Shown in pieces: positions 55,314-64,000 of a stretch of 64,000 nt of DNA; position 1 is the first letter of the stretch, and every line of letters begins with the position of its first letter. The position numbers and the translations under genes are program-made. Under the pieces are notes generated by a model, which saw only the letters and a list, made by a program, of their open reading frames with translations, was not told the DNA's origin and made no database searches. This stretch comes from CAVVFX01 sp963747535 (lineage in GTDB: Bacteria; Acidobacteriota; Terriglobia; Bryobacterales; Bryobacteraceae), in the NCBI GenBank assembly GCA_963747535.1, contig CAVVFX010000008.1:124001-188000 (forward strand). Direction: 5' to 3'.

Positions 55314-55835
55314 CTACTTCGAAATCCAGAAGTAATAGTGCGCGGTGTAGGGGGACTCGTAGACCTGATGCGCGGCGCACGCGGTAGTGGGCGCCTTGCC
55401 AGCGCCGGTGTAGACGCGTTGGATGATTCCGATGTCACTAAAGTCACCTTTACGGCTTGCCTTGTCGGCATCGAGTTTCAGCCAGTCGATGGATATCGCG
55501 TCGGGCGAGGCGAAGTGGATGGCGGTCGGGCCGATGGCCTTGATAGTGCTTTTTCCGTCTACCGTAGTCCAGGAAGGTCCCGCCCCGTGATGGACCCTAA
55601 AATTCCCGTCCACGTCGAAGAGTGCGGCATCAGGAGTCGAACTCTTGGCCCAGGCGCCGTTCTCGCAATTGTAGATCTGCTTTCCTACCGCCAGGAAATG
55701 GTATTTCAGCTTGACGCCGGCGTCAGGTTCCACAGCGATGGCCTTGGCGGAAGCAGGTAACGCGGGCGGCTCAGGCGATTGAGCTGACAACCGGATCGCC
55801 AGGAGTGCCAAAGAATATAGATGTCGTGCGGCCAT
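55314..55835 (-). CDS. DUF3455 protein, exported
   Basis: 173 residues with a signal-like N-terminus (HLYSLALLAIRLSAQSPEPP). The DUF3455 pattern is seen in GVKLKYHFLAVGKQIYNCEN, HHGAGPSWTTVDGKSTIKA and a C-terminal YESPYTAHYYFW. The paired cysteines CENGAW and TTACAAHQ could form a disulfide. Function unknown; relatives occur in fungi and bacteria as secreted proteins. It is 18 nt after the ASPIC protein gene. Confidence 0.8.
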   Translation of the reverse strand: MAARHLYSLALLAIRLSAQSPEPPALPASAKAIAVEPDAGVKLKYHFLAVGKQIYNCENGAWAKSSTPDAALFDVDGNFRVHHGAGPSWTTVDGKSTIKAIGPTAIHFASPDAISIDWLKLDADKASRKGDFSDIGIIQRVYTGAGKAPTTACAAHQVYESPYTAHYYFWISK

Positions 55836-55853
55836 TATGTTTCTCCAAAGCAG

Positions 55854-57533
55854 TCAGCCTTCTCTTACTGCCAGATAGCGATCGATTGCGGGATTCTGAA
55901 TCCTTTGAATCTTACCGCTGGGCCTCGGCCACGTAATTTCGATCCAGTCGATTTTTGCGGCCAGCCCGATACCCAAGATTTCACGCGGATCGTGCGACGA
56001 GAGGTAGCTTCCGCCGCTATTCTTCAATCGCGACCGGACCACGCCGCCGGCCGACCACCGGATCCTGGCTCCGATCGCATCGCGGTTGCACGTCACGCCT
56101 TCCAGTTTGAGCCCCAGCCAGTGATTCTCATGATTGGATCGATTTTTCAGCAATAAGGGCGCTCCGCCGTTGTTGCCGATGAGAATATCTAACAACCCGT
56201 CGTTATTGAAGTCGCCTGCCGCCAGACCCCGCGCCGGATAGGATTGGCTGAACGCAGGCCCCGCTTCAGCGCTGACATTGCGGAGCTTGCCGCCTTCCTG
56301 ATGGAAAAGCAAAATGGGCTCTTTGTACTTCACCGCCGGCGAGTAGCTCTCGATCATGTCGTCGGGATGGCCGTTCGCCAGGATCAGGTCGACGGCGCCG
56401 TCATTGTCGTAATCAAAAAACTTCAGACCCCAGCCGCTAAGCAGGCGCGTAGCCTGGGCCACGCCATTGGAATGCGCTACATCGCGAAAGGTCTCGTTCC
56501 CCTGGTTCCGGTAGAGCGAGAACCGCTCCTGATCGACGTTGGCGACAAACAGATCCTGATGACCGCTCCCGAAGACGTCCGCTGCGTCCACGCCCATTCC
56601 GGAGCGCGGCTGTCCCTCCTCGCCAAACGCGACCTCGGCCGGGAGTGCCATCTCTTCGAACTGCCATTTGCCATTTTTGGGGCCGCGATTTAAGTACAGA
56701 AAATTCTGCACCGTATCGTTGGCGACGAACAGGTCCATGAGCCCGTCGTTGTTGATGTCGGTTGCCACCACACCCAGACCCTTGCCCAGAGAGCGCGCGA
56801 TATCCGTTCCCGCGCTCACTTCGGTAAAAGTCCCGTTCCCGTTGTTGTGGTAGAGGAAGCTGGCCGTGGGTTTGAAGAACCTCGGGATGCAGTAGTAGTG
56901 CTTCCCGAGCTTATTATCACCACACGAGTGGCGTGCATTGGGCGAGTAATCCACAAAGCTGCAGACGAACAGGTCCAGCCGGCCGTCGTTGTCGTAATCG
57001 AACCAGACGGCGCTCGTCGTCCAGCCAGGCGTCTCCAGGCCGGCCTTCTTCGTGATATCGGTAAACGTGCCGTCGCGATTATTATGGTAGAGGATGCAGT
57101 TTCCGAACGACGTGACGAAGATGTCCGGCCAGCCGTCGTTGTCGTAGTCGCCAATCGCCACTCCCATGCCGAACGTGTCGCCGGAAACGCCGGCCTTTTC
57201 AGTCACGTCCACGAACGTCCCATCACGATTGTTTTTGTACAGCGCATTGCGCAGCGGCTTGGCAGGATGAAAGAAGTCGCACGGGCCGCTGTTCACCAGA
57301 TAAATGTCCATCCAGCCGTCGTTGTCGTAGTCGAGAAATGCGCAGCCCGGGCCAAGAGCTTCGGGCAGGTAATGGTCCTTCGACATAGCGTTGTCATGAA
57401 CCCAGGTGATACCGCTGACAGAAGGCGAAATCTCCTCAAATAGAAGCGGGGAAGGCGAGGCCTGCAGGAGGGGCGCTCCTGCAGCTAAGGCCAGCCATTC
57501 ACGACGAGAGATCCTCAATCCGAATGTCTCCAT
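55854..57533 (-). CDS. FG-GAP/VCBS and ASPIC/UnbV repeat protein
   Basis: 559 residues. SRREWLALAAGAPLLQAS is a twin-arginine signal. From residue ~65 there are calcium-binding FG-GAP-type repeats with D-x-D-N-D-G (CAFLDYDNDGWMDIYLVNSG, IAIGDYDNDGWPDIFVTSFG-type, VATDINNDGLMDLFVANDTV), forming a propeller. The last ~100 residues (WLGLKLEGVTCNRDAIGARI, GGSYLSSHDPREILGIG) are the ASPIC/UnbV domain. It is presumably extracytoplasmic; such genes are commonly found with TPR and TonB-receptor genes in this phylum, as here. Confidence 0.9.
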   Translation of the reverse strand: METFGLRISRREWLALAAGAPLLQASPSPLLFEEISPSVSGITWVHDNAMSKDHYLPEALGPGCAFLDYDNDGWMDIYLVNSGPCDFFHPAKPLRNALYKNNRDGTFVDVTEKAGVSGDTFGMGVAIGDYDNDGWPDIFVTSFGNCILYHNNRDGTFTDITKKAGLETPGWTTSAVWFDYDNDGRLDLFVCSFVDYSPNARHSCGDNKLGKHYYCIPRFFKPTASFLYHNNGNGTFTEVSAGTDIARSLGKGLGVVATDINNDGLMDLFVANDTVQNFLYLNRGPKNGKWQFEEMALPAEVAFGEEGQPRSGMGVDAADVFGSGHQDLFVANVDQERFSLYRNQGNETFRDVAHSNGVAQATRLLSGWGLKFFDYDNDGAVDLILANGHPDDMIESYSPAVKYKEPILLFHQEGGKLRNVSAEAGPAFSQSYPARGLAAGDFNNDGLLDILIGNNGGAPLLLKNRSNHENHWLGLKLEGVTCNRDAIGARIRWSAGGVVRSRLKNSGGSYLSSHDPREILGIGLAAKIDWIEITWPRPSGKIQRIQNPAIDRYLAVREG

Positions 57534-57583
57534 GCGTGTTCATGCGTGTTCATTCGTGGCCCAATGTCTTACCTTTTGACTTT

Positions 57584-58717
57584 TCACTTTACGTTGATGC
57601 CTTGCTGTTGCTTCGCCTGCGTCTGCGCATTCAGCTTCAGCACGATGGAGCGTTCCCGGTCGCCGTCCTGCTTGCGTTTGAGACGGTAGTAAACAGTGGC
57701 GAGCGTGACGTGGGCTTCCGTGAACCCGGGCGCGGCCTTCACGATGGATTCCAGTTGGACACGCGCGTCCTCGGCTTTCCCCTGCTGGAGATCGAGGGTC
57801 GCAAGCTGGTAGCGCGCGCCGAGGTCGGAGGGCCGCGCAAGGATGGCGCGTTGCAACAAGACCAGAGCCTCCTCGAACTTCGCATCCTCTTTGAGCAGCA
57901 CAGCGAGTTGCATGTTGGAATTGAAGTCGTTGGGATTCGCGGCGAGTGCTTTGCGGAAAGCCTCAGTCGCCCCAGCCGAGTCCCCGGTACGCAGCAAGGC
58001 TTGTCCGTAGTAGGTGTATACATCCGGCAGGTTAGGGTTGAGTTCTACCGCCTTGGATAAGTCCACAAGCGCGGCTGGGAAGTCTTGAGCACTTAGCTTG
58101 GTGGTACCTAACAGCAGACGGGCTTCCGCCGAGTCGCCGTTTTTGAGGATACGATCGATTACGATCTGCCCGCGTTCCACCTGGTTATCCCGCACGAGCG
58201 CAGTCCCCAGCAGATAAGCGATGGCGAGGTCGCCGGTCTTTTGGGCTGAGAGTGGGGTCAGCAGCTCGATGACGCTCTTGTTCCTGCCCATGGCGAGCCA
58301 GCAATCCGCCAATAGTAAAGTGGGCTGTAACTGGTCCGGCGCGGCGAGATGAACTTTTTCGAAAGTCGCGGCCGCTATTTCCGTCCGTCCGGTTTTGTAA
58401 TAGGCGAGAGCGAGGTTCAACTCGACCGGCAGGTTCCCGGGTTGCAGTTTCAGCGCATGCTGGTACTGCGCGATAGCGTCTTCGTAACGGGCTATGTGCG
58501 CATAGGCGGCGCCTAGATTGGACAGCGCCATGAGAGATTCCGGCCGCGCGGCCAGATACTTTTTGTAAAACTCGATCGCCCCGTTGATGTCTCCAGCCTG
58601 GTGTAGCGCAACGGCCTGCTTCAGGATGTCTTCGGTCGCGTCGGGCCGGGCGTTGGCGCAGAAGAGCAGGAACAGCGCTATGGCTTGAATGGATCGCAAA
58701 ATCCAGTATCGCTCCAT
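57584..58717 (-). CDS. Tetratricopeptide-repeat protein
   Basis: 377 residues with a signal peptide (ILRSIQAIALFLLFCANARP). About nine TPR units follow, each of 34 residues, for instance GAAYAHIARYEDAIAQYQHA and YGQALLRTGDSAGATEAFRK. It is a periplasmic or outer-membrane scaffold. The ATG at 58717 follows GGCGGAA. It is in the TonB-TPR-ASPIC gene series, 50 nt before the ASPIC gene; that gap carries a TGTTCATGCGTGTTCATTCG-like repeat. Confidence 0.88.
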   Translation of the reverse strand: MERYWILRSIQAIALFLLFCANARPDATEDILKQAVALHQAGDINGAIEFYKKYLAARPESLMALSNLGAAYAHIARYEDAIAQYQHALKLQPGNLPVELNLALAYYKTGRTEIAAATFEKVHLAAPDQLQPTLLLADCWLAMGRNKSVIELLTPLSAQKTGDLAIAYLLGTALVRDNQVERGQIVIDRILKNGDSAEARLLLGTTKLSAQDFPAALVDLSKAVELNPNLPDVYTYYGQALLRTGDSAGATEAFRKALAANPNDFNSNMQLAVLLKEDAKFEEALVLLQRAILARPSDLGARYQLATLDLQQGKAEDARVQLESIVKAAPGFTEAHVTLATVYYRLKRKQDGDRERSIVLKLNAQTQAKQQQGINVK

Positions 58718-58727
58718 TTCCGCCGTA

Positions 58728-58756
58728 GGGCAGACCATCGCTTTTATGGTCTGCCC
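58728..58756. repeat. GGGCAGACCAT hairpin
   Basis: A perfect 11-bp stem GGGCAGACCAT (58728-58738) / ATGGTCTGCCC (58746-58756) with a CGCTTTT loop. It lies between the TonB receptor stop and the TPR start; the core is that of the repeats at 11876 and 22033. It could lower read-through from the receptor gene into the TPR gene. Confidence 0.75.
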
Positions 58757-58769
58757 GGTGCTAACCCGA

Positions 58770-61700
58770 TCAGAAGGTGAAGCGCGCCGTGAGTTGTACG
58801 ATGCGGTGACCCTGCTTGGTGGTTACGGTCCCGAACAGCGGATTGTTCATGACTCCGGCGGAGGAGTAAGTGAGGTTGAGAGCGCTCCCGCCGTTGAACG
58901 ACCACAGTGGATGGTTCAGGAAATTAAAGGCGTTGGCGCGGAGTTGCAGCTTCATCCGCTCCCCGTGGATTGCGAAGTTCTTGAAGACCCCTAGATCGGA
59001 GTTGAAGTAAGCCGGTCCGTACATGGTCGGCAAGGTAGACGGTCCGTTCTGGCCGATCTGAGTAGGGAGGCCGAAACAAGTCGGATTGAAGTACTGGTGC
59101 GGAGCGAGATTCGACAGCGGGTTGCAGGTCATGACCGGTGAGATCGCGATATTCGGCGTGCCCAGCAGCGCGGTCGTGCTGATGTTGAAGGTGGTGCCCG
59201 GAATCTTGGCGCCGTTGGTATTCATGCCAAAAGTTTCAGTTCGCTGGCCGGTGAGGTTCGCTCCACTCTGCACCTGGGTGATACTGGATAGCTGCCAGCC
59301 GTTCACGAAGCCCCCGGCCCACTTATTCCTGGAGAAATTTCCCAGATTGTAGGAAATCGCTGCATTAGCGACCTGCGGGCGATTGGTGGATTGTACGGCA
59401 TAATCCTGGCTCAGGTTGAAGGAATCCAAGGTAGGACTGATGATGCCCATCGCCTTTTCGTAGGTGTAGTTAGCGCTGATGACCGCCCGTCCTTTGACAC
59501 GTTGATAGGTCACCTGTAAGGAATTATAGTTGGCCCACAGGTTGTTGGTTGCGAGGACCACCGAACTGAAACCCTGGAGGGGACGGAAGTTATTCGCGAC
59601 GAGAGAATTGGGATCCACTCCCTTGTTGTTCGACGACAACATGGCGCCGACCGGCACCATGTTCTGGTCGCTGCCGATACCGCCCGTAGTGTTGAGAATG
59701 TTGCGAGTCCGGTTGCCAACATACGCGACTTCCAGGAGTCCCGACCCCGGCACGCGTTGCGCCACGGTAAAACTGTAACTCTGGGTATTTGGATCGTTGG
59801 CGTCCGTGCTGTCCACTCCGCCGATTGTAAGAGCAGGGGCGGTTAAATTCAGGGAACTAATTTGGCTGGCCAGTAGGCAACCCGTCTTGGTTCCGGTAGG
59901 GCATGGCGCGCCGACAGTGCCCTGCACGTTGCTGATGGTAATCGTCTGGGTTCCAGCCGATACGTTCAGACCCGTAGTGAACTGGCCCGAGTGATAGTAG
60001 TACTCTCCCCAGCCACCGCGTAGAACGGTTTTTCCATTGCCGAAGAGGTCAAAGGCTGCACCGAAGCGTGGTTGCCAGAATGGCGATGGCGTAGGAAATC
60101 CGCCCAAAGGAACCGATGCGTCCCGGCTGTGCCAGAGGAACCCGCAGTACTGAGTGGGCGTACAACTCGTATTGTAATTCGCGTAATTAAAGATCGAGAA
60201 CCCGTATCCGAGGTCGTCCTTCCACGGGGTGAAATGGGTAATTCGAACGCCGAGTTCGACGGTCAGGCGCCGCGTCACCTTCCAGGAATCCTGCACGAAG
60301 CCCTCGAACGTGTCGTACGAAATATCGTTGATACGGTTGAAGTTGGTCTCGTTATAGGAGTTGAGGTTACCGATCAGCATATCGGCGTAGGGATTGCCCA
60401 AAGTATTGGAATTGCTGCTACTGACACTGATGCTCCCCTGAGTGTTGGCGCTATTTGGCTGAGAGTTCCGGATATGCTCCCAAAACAAGCCGGCCTTGAG
60501 AGTATGCGTGCCCCATATTTTGGCGACGGTGTCGCTGGCGCTGGGCATCCACTTATCCGCATAAAGCCCCTGGGTCGGCCCTCCGACCTCGAAGCCGCCA
60601 TCGGTCCCGATCGCCGAGACTTCTCCGGAACTGGCCAGATTCGGAAACTGGGCAACTCCATTCTTGAAAAACCCTGGGTAAGTGTAGCCGATGTCGTTCC
60701 GATTCACTTTCGAAGGGTCTTGAAAGACATTCGGAAAACCGATGTAAGTGTAGGCGAAGACAAACTCGTTGGTCATGGTCGGGCTGAAAACGTGAGTCAA
60801 AGAGGCGGTGACGGATTGGGATTGATTCTTGCCCTCAATCGGAGTGGGATAAGGAATCGCCTGAGTGACCGACGACGACCAGAGGCCGATGGGGAAGAGT
60901 TGCACTTCCTTCTGCAAATTGTAACGGACAAATAACTTAGTGTTATCGCTGATGCTGTAATCGACGCGTGTCATCCACTGCCAGCTATTCTGGTTGAAGT
61001 TCAGGTCGTCCTCCCAGTTATAGCCGCCATCGGTATTGGGATTGGCGTTAGGCAGGGGATAAAGTTTCATCAGCGACTGCATGTTGGGATCAATTCTCGA
61101 AGTCGGAATGATTCCACCGGGGAAGGTCACCAGAGCAGCGGCATTCATAGGTTGCGGAGCCGATCCCGAAGCGGTGATGTTGCCTTCCATAGCGATTTCG
61201 GAGGGAGAGAAATTACCGGTGCGTTCGCCGGCCGTCGGTACGGTCGAGCGTAGTAGTCCGGTGTCGAGCACCTGATAATAATATTGGTACCCGGTGAAGA
61301 AGAACAGCTTGTCTTTGTTCCTGTTGAACCTGGTCCAGGGAAGCAACACCGGACCGCCGACGGTGAAACCGGGATAGTAATACTTGTTGGCCGGCTTCGG
61401 CACACTACCATAGTTGGAGAGCCAGTCATTAGCGTTCAAAACCGCGTTCCTGGCGTCGAAGAAGGCTGAACCATGGAAACCGCTACCACCGGATTTGGCA
61501 ACCGAACTGATAACCGCCGGCCCTTTCTGGTTTTCGGCGCTGAAGTTCGACATGTTCACTTTGAACTCGGAGATCATGTTGGAGTTCGGATTGACGGGGG
61601 TTGCGCAGTTGCAGCCCGGATCCGAAACGTGCGCGCCGTCCGCGGTGATGTCCAGGGTGTTGCTCGGCAGACCGTTGTAGGAGTATGCGCCGTTTAGGGG

Positions 61701-62279
61701 GCTCTGGTTGCCGCCGTTGCCGTTGCCGTTGATGCCGACCGTCTGGCCGTTATAACTTGCTATGTTCGACGTCCCGTTGGAGATGCCGAATCCGGGCATG
61801 ATCTTGATGAACTCAGCGGCGTTAGTGCCGACCTGGATGAAATTTTCCAGTTCCTTACTGGTCAGCTTGTTGGCCTTTTCGCCGGAGTCGACGGGAAGCA
61901 ACGCTTCGGAAACCGCCGTCACCTCAATGGTGTTGGCCGTGCTACCTACTTTCAGGCCGACGTTCACATTGAGTTTGTCGCCTCCAGTTATGCCGATGCC
62001 GGTTTCCTTGTAGTTCTCAAAGCCTTTGGCCTCGACCAACAACTGGTACATTCCCGGTGGAACCGAGGCGAACGTGTAGTAGCCATCGTGGTTTGCGACG
62101 GTGTCTCGTTGAGAGCCGGATTGCTCGTCGCGGAGTTTCAAGGTCGCTCCCGCGACCACGGCGCCCGACGGATCTGACACGATGCCGGTCAGAGTTCCGT
62201 AAATAGATTGCGCAGGCATATCCATGGCCAGCAGCGCAGCGAATGCGATTCCTACAAGGAACCTCTGTGAACGTCTCAT
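58770..62279 (-). CDS. TonB-dependent receptor, Oar-like
   Basis: 1169 residues. After the signal peptide (FLVGIAFAALLAMDMPAQ) there is a carboxypeptidase-regulatory-like domain (YGTLTGIVSDPSGAVVAGAT), a plug domain (about residues 120-270: NFIQVGTNAAEFIKIMPGFG, SEFKVNMSNFSAENQKGPAV), and a large barrel ending IVQLTARFTF. The whole belongs to the acidobacterial Oar-like family, long barrels that probably take up or bind polymers. No classical TonB box is evident. The ATG at 62279 was chosen for the signal peptide; longer frames upstream are unconvincing. It is first in a series with TPR and ASPIC genes. Confidence 0.9.
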   Translation of the reverse strand: MRRSQRFLVGIAFAALLAMDMPAQSIYGTLTGIVSDPSGAVVAGATLKLRDEQSGSQRDTVANHDGYYTFASVPPGMYQLLVEAKGFENYKETGIGITGGDKLNVNVGLKVGSTANTIEVTAVSEALLPVDSGEKANKLTSKELENFIQVGTNAAEFIKIMPGFGISNGTSNIASYNGQTVGINGNGNGGNQSPLNGAYSYNGLPSNTLDITADGAHVSDPGCNCATPVNPNSNMISEFKVNMSNFSAENQKGPAVISSVAKSGGSGFHGSAFFDARNAVLNANDWLSNYGSVPKPANKYYYPGFTVGGPVLLPWTRFNRNKDKLFFFTGYQYYYQVLDTGLLRSTVPTAGERTGNFSPSEIAMEGNITASGSAPQPMNAAALVTFPGGIIPTSRIDPNMQSLMKLYPLPNANPNTDGGYNWEDDLNFNQNSWQWMTRVDYSISDNTKLFVRYNLQKEVQLFPIGLWSSSVTQAIPYPTPIEGKNQSQSVTASLTHVFSPTMTNEFVFAYTYIGFPNVFQDPSKVNRNDIGYTYPGFFKNGVAQFPNLASSGEVSAIGTDGGFEVGGPTQGLYADKWMPSASDTVAKIWGTHTLKAGLFWEHIRNSQPNSANTQGSISVSSSNSNTLGNPYADMLIGNLNSYNETNFNRINDISYDTFEGFVQDSWKVTRRLTVELGVRITHFTPWKDDLGYGFSIFNYANYNTSCTPTQYCGFLWHSRDASVPLGGFPTPSPFWQPRFGAAFDLFGNGKTVLRGGWGEYYYHSGQFTTGLNVSAGTQTITISNVQGTVGAPCPTGTKTGCLLASQISSLNLTAPALTIGGVDSTDANDPNTQSYSFTVAQRVPGSGLLEVAYVGNRTRNILNTTGGIGSDQNMVPVGAMLSSNNKGVDPNSLVANNFRPLQGFSSVVLATNNLWANYNSLQVTYQRVKGRAVISANYTYEKAMGIISPTLDSFNLSQDYAVQSTNRPQVANAAISYNLGNFSRNKWAGGFVNGWQLSSITQVQSGANLTGQRTETFGMNTNGAKIPGTTFNISTTALLGTPNIAISPVMTCNPLSNLAPHQYFNPTCFGLPTQIGQNGPSTLPTMYGPAYFNSDLGVFKNFAIHGERMKLQLRANAFNFLNHPLWSFNGGSALNLTYSSAGVMNNPLFGTVTTKQGHRIVQLTARFTF

Positions 62280-62440
62280 AACTTTGTGTAACCCTTCTGA
62301 AGAACCGACACCCATTGGAAATCCCGCACGATCCGGGGGAACAGACAGTGTCAAAGATCTTATAAGATAAATTTGAAGAACGCAAGTGCCTTCCGCTGGA
62401 ATGTATCCATGTGGTAGCATTTCACGCCAGGAGGCCACAC

Positions 62441-62764
62441 ATGGCGCAATATCTTTTTCAAATCGCTTACACGCCCGGGGCGTGGAGCGCGTTGGTCAAT
62501 CACCCGCAAGATCGCACCAAAGCCGTCGAAGGTCCGATTCAAAAACTCGGGGGCAAGGTCGAACGTTTCTGGTTCTCGTTCGGTGATTACGATATATTGG
62601 GCGTAGCTGAATTGCCGGACAGTGTTAGTGCCGCCGCGTTTTCCATGGCTATCACTGCCGGAGGGGCGTGCAAGGCTGTGAAGACTACGCCGCTGCTCAG
62701 TATCGAAGAGGGTATCGAGTCTATGCGCAAGGCAGCTACTTGCGGTTATCGCCCGGTCACGTGA
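62441..62764 (+). CDS. GYD domain protein
   Basis: 107 residues: MAQYLFQIAYTPGAWSALVN, KAVEGPIQKLGGKVERFWFS, FGDYDILGVAELPDSVSAAA and SIEEGIESMRKA. The FGDYD segment is the GYD signature, a ferredoxin-like dimeric fold of unknown role. The ATG at 62441 agrees with family N-termini. It is divergent from the TonB receptor with about 160 bp of shared upstream DNA. Confidence 0.88.
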   Translation: MAQYLFQIAYTPGAWSALVNHPQDRTKAVEGPIQKLGGKVERFWFSFGDYDILGVAELPDSVSAAAFSMAITAGGACKAVKTTPLLSIEEGIESMRKAATCGYRPVT

Positions 62765-62799
62765 CCTGGGACCGTTCGCGCAGAGCAGTCCCATCTGCC

Positions 62800-63499
62800 G
62801 GGGATGTGATGTTTTTGTCCCAGACCCCATGCTTTCACGCTCTCCACCACCAGTTCGCTGGTGCAGGCATGGTACGCGCGCTCCCATCACCGCGCGGTCC
62901 CCTACCGTTTGTTTGCGCTGTCGAATACCGCGTCGCTGCTGGCGCTGGTGACCTATCCGTTCGTGGTAGAGCCTGCGTTCACCACCCACGTGCAGGCGAC
63001 TGATACCGGAACTGGCGAATTCTCAATTCACCTATCTGAAAGACTCCGCGGCAAAGATCGAGATCGTGCTGGGAGACGCGCGGCTCTCGCTCGAACAGGA
63101 ACCCGGCCAGCAGTACGATCTGCTGGTGATGGATACGTTCTCCGGCGACTCGGTTCCGGTGCACCTGGTCACCCCGGAGGCCCTCGAAACCTACTTCCAT
63201 CATCTGAACCGGGAGGCTTGCTGGCGATGAACATTACCAACACATTTCTCAACCTTCGCCCGGTAGTGGAACGTGCGGCATCCAGCTTCGGCAAAATCGC
63301 AATCCTCTATCGGCTGAAACCTGAGGACGATGACGACCTATGTTTCAGGTCCAACTGGGTCGTTGTGGCAGATCCTTCGATTCGCCAAACCGCCCCCAAC
63401 CTATTCCGGGCTGGAGAGGTGCTGGCGCCACCCCGGCTTTCGGATTTGGACCGATGACTTTTCTGGCTTGTGGGGAATCTTCTATTCAGCCGGATGAAC
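62800..63499 (+). pseudogene. Decayed fused membrane/spermidine-synthase-like gene
   Basis: Pieces of one family in different frames: a membrane-domain end (LVQAWYARSHHRAVPYRLFA, LVTYPFVVEPAFTTHVQA) in one frame to about 62998; then the synthase core (FTYLKDSAAKIEIVLGDARL, YDLLVMDTFSGDSVPVHLVT) in the next from 63009; then GLLAMNITNTFLNLRPVVER in a third after about 63215; finally WTDDFSGLWGIF near 63450. The N-terminal membrane helices and part of the core are missing. The VLGDAR and FSGD motifs are those of spermidine-synthase-like methyltransferase folds. With a deletion and several frameshifts it cannot be active. Confidence 0.7.
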
Positions 63500-63611
63500 T
63501 TGCGACCCGCTCCGCGTCCGCGGCTGAATCATTTTTCACGCACAGTTTCACGAACATTTACATACGTCCCGGAGAATGAAGGTTGTATTGCGCTGGCCCT
63601 GTTGCTATCGC

Positions 63612-63758
63612 GTGGCGATTCGGGCCGAAGCTTTCAATCTGACGAACACGCCGAACTACAGCCAGATCGGCCGCATCGTCAATGCGTCGGATTATGGCAT
63701 GATCGATAGCGAAATTTCTCCGCACCAGTTGCGATTTGACGGGAAAGTGACATTCTAG
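63612..63758 (+). pseudogene. C-terminal fragment of TonB-dependent receptor
   Basis: Encodes RAEAFNLTNTPNYSQIGRIV then NASDYGMIDSEI and a final FDGKVTF, the typical barrel end (FxAEAFNLxNxPNF...) of Oar-like receptors. The rest of the ~1100-residue gene is absent. This end is unlike that of the intact receptor at 58770, so it is not a simple local duplicate. Confidence 0.7.
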
Positions 63759-63766
63759 TAAGATCC

Positions 63767-64000
63767 ATGCCGGTAAGATTGACTATGTTCCTCGCTGCGA
63801 GCCTGACGCTGCTCCCGGCACAAGATCTCCGGATCTATGCCATCGATGTCGAAGGCGGCAAATCCACGCTGTACGTTTCGCCTTCCGGCGAGTCGATGCT
63901 CATTGATACCGGTTATGCGGATAACCATAATCGCGACGCGAACCGCATTCTGGCGGCCGCTGCCTCCGCCGGCGTGAAGCGCATCGATTATCTTGTCATC
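63767..64000 (+). CDS. MBL-fold hydrolase, N-terminal part only
   Basis: The frame continues past the window end. The 78 visible residues begin with a signal peptide (LTMFLAASLTLLPAQ) followed by LRIYAIDVEGGKSTLYVSPS, GESMLIDTGYADNHNRDANR and IDYLVI. This is the start of a metallo-beta-lactamase fold of the ComEC/Rec2 C-terminal-domain type, in which the HxHxDH motif would follow just beyond the window. ATG at 63767 or 63785 are both possible starts. Confidence 0.75.
   Translation, partial: MPVRLTMFLAASLTLLPAQDLRIYAIDVEGGKSTLYVSPSGESMLIDTGYADNHNRDANRILAAAASAGVKRIDYLVI

Noticed and set aside
55280..55471. N-terminal extension of the small finger protein
   Set aside because: The upstream codons are antisense to the DUF3455 gene end and Arg/Ser/Pro-rich; family-like sequence starts at the ATG at 55279.

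Overview
The window looks like a piece of chromosome from an Acidobacteriota member close to Bryobacterales/Solibacter. This is inferred, because no rRNA or marker tree can be run. The support is the gene content: a DUF1800+DUF1501 pair, a carboxypeptidase-regulatory-domain TonB receptor, TPR and ASPIC/UnbV proteins, an acidobacterial VWA protein, an NHL-propeller/Ig protein, PEP-CTERM, Tat-secreted sulfatase and dipeptidase, a PQQ alcohol dehydrogenase, and moderately high GC. No rRNA, tRNA, CRISPR array, prophage or intact transposase was seen.

Layout. 0.1-3.1 kb: a methyltransferase and a membrane alkaline-phosphatase-fold protein, translationally coupled. 3.1-6.5 kb: accessory debris (hairpin repeats, a frameshifted GxxExxY gene next to a 30-bp inverted repeat, a HEPN-like remnant, a protein of a probably multicopy family) around a radical SAM gene. 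6.57-8.44 kb: miaB and a bifunctional nuclease gene, which together need six reading-frame corrections. 8.5-11.8 kb: an oxidoreductase, a Mop/TOBE protein and uvrB. 12-20.3 kb: secreted-protein genes (DUF1800/DUF1501, VWA, porin) and a MarR/SnoaL-like unit divergent from a short asparaginase. 20.6-24.4 kb: glnA and feoAB. 24.5-29.7 kb: a second outer-membrane protein, a broken EF-hand gene, a trypsin-like protein lacking its catalytic serine, a dipeptidase and an alcohol dehydrogenase. 29.8-33.7 kb: thrC, then a PQQ dehydrogenase with its cytochrome c. 33.8-39.6 kb: a frameshifted M13 peptidase, a sugar transporter and a hydrolase/deacetylase/YkgJ operon. 39.7-44.4 kb: groESL with a CIRCE site, a two-component system and a desaturase. 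44.5-53.6 kb: beta-propeller proteins, DUF4159, a 600-bp odd element and a glycosyltransferase. 53.7-62.3 kb: a sulfatase, then a convergent TonB-receptor/TPR/ASPIC/DUF3455 gene set. 62.4-64 kb: a GYD protein, a zone of decaying genes, and the start of an MBL-fold hydrolase.

The most interesting signals lie outside the ordinary genes. The promoter, leader and signal-peptide region of the VWA gene (minus strand, 18.2-18.4 kb) and of the outer-membrane protein gene (24.45-24.6 kb) are clearly homologous, although the mature proteins are unrelated. Several dispersed short palindrome/hairpin families occur in intergenic spaces. A PEP-CTERM trypsin-fold protein has GDAAGP in place of GDSGGP. Frameshifts in otherwise conserved genes are concentrated at 6.6-8.3 kb, with one more at 34.55 kb; these may be sequence errors rather than biology.
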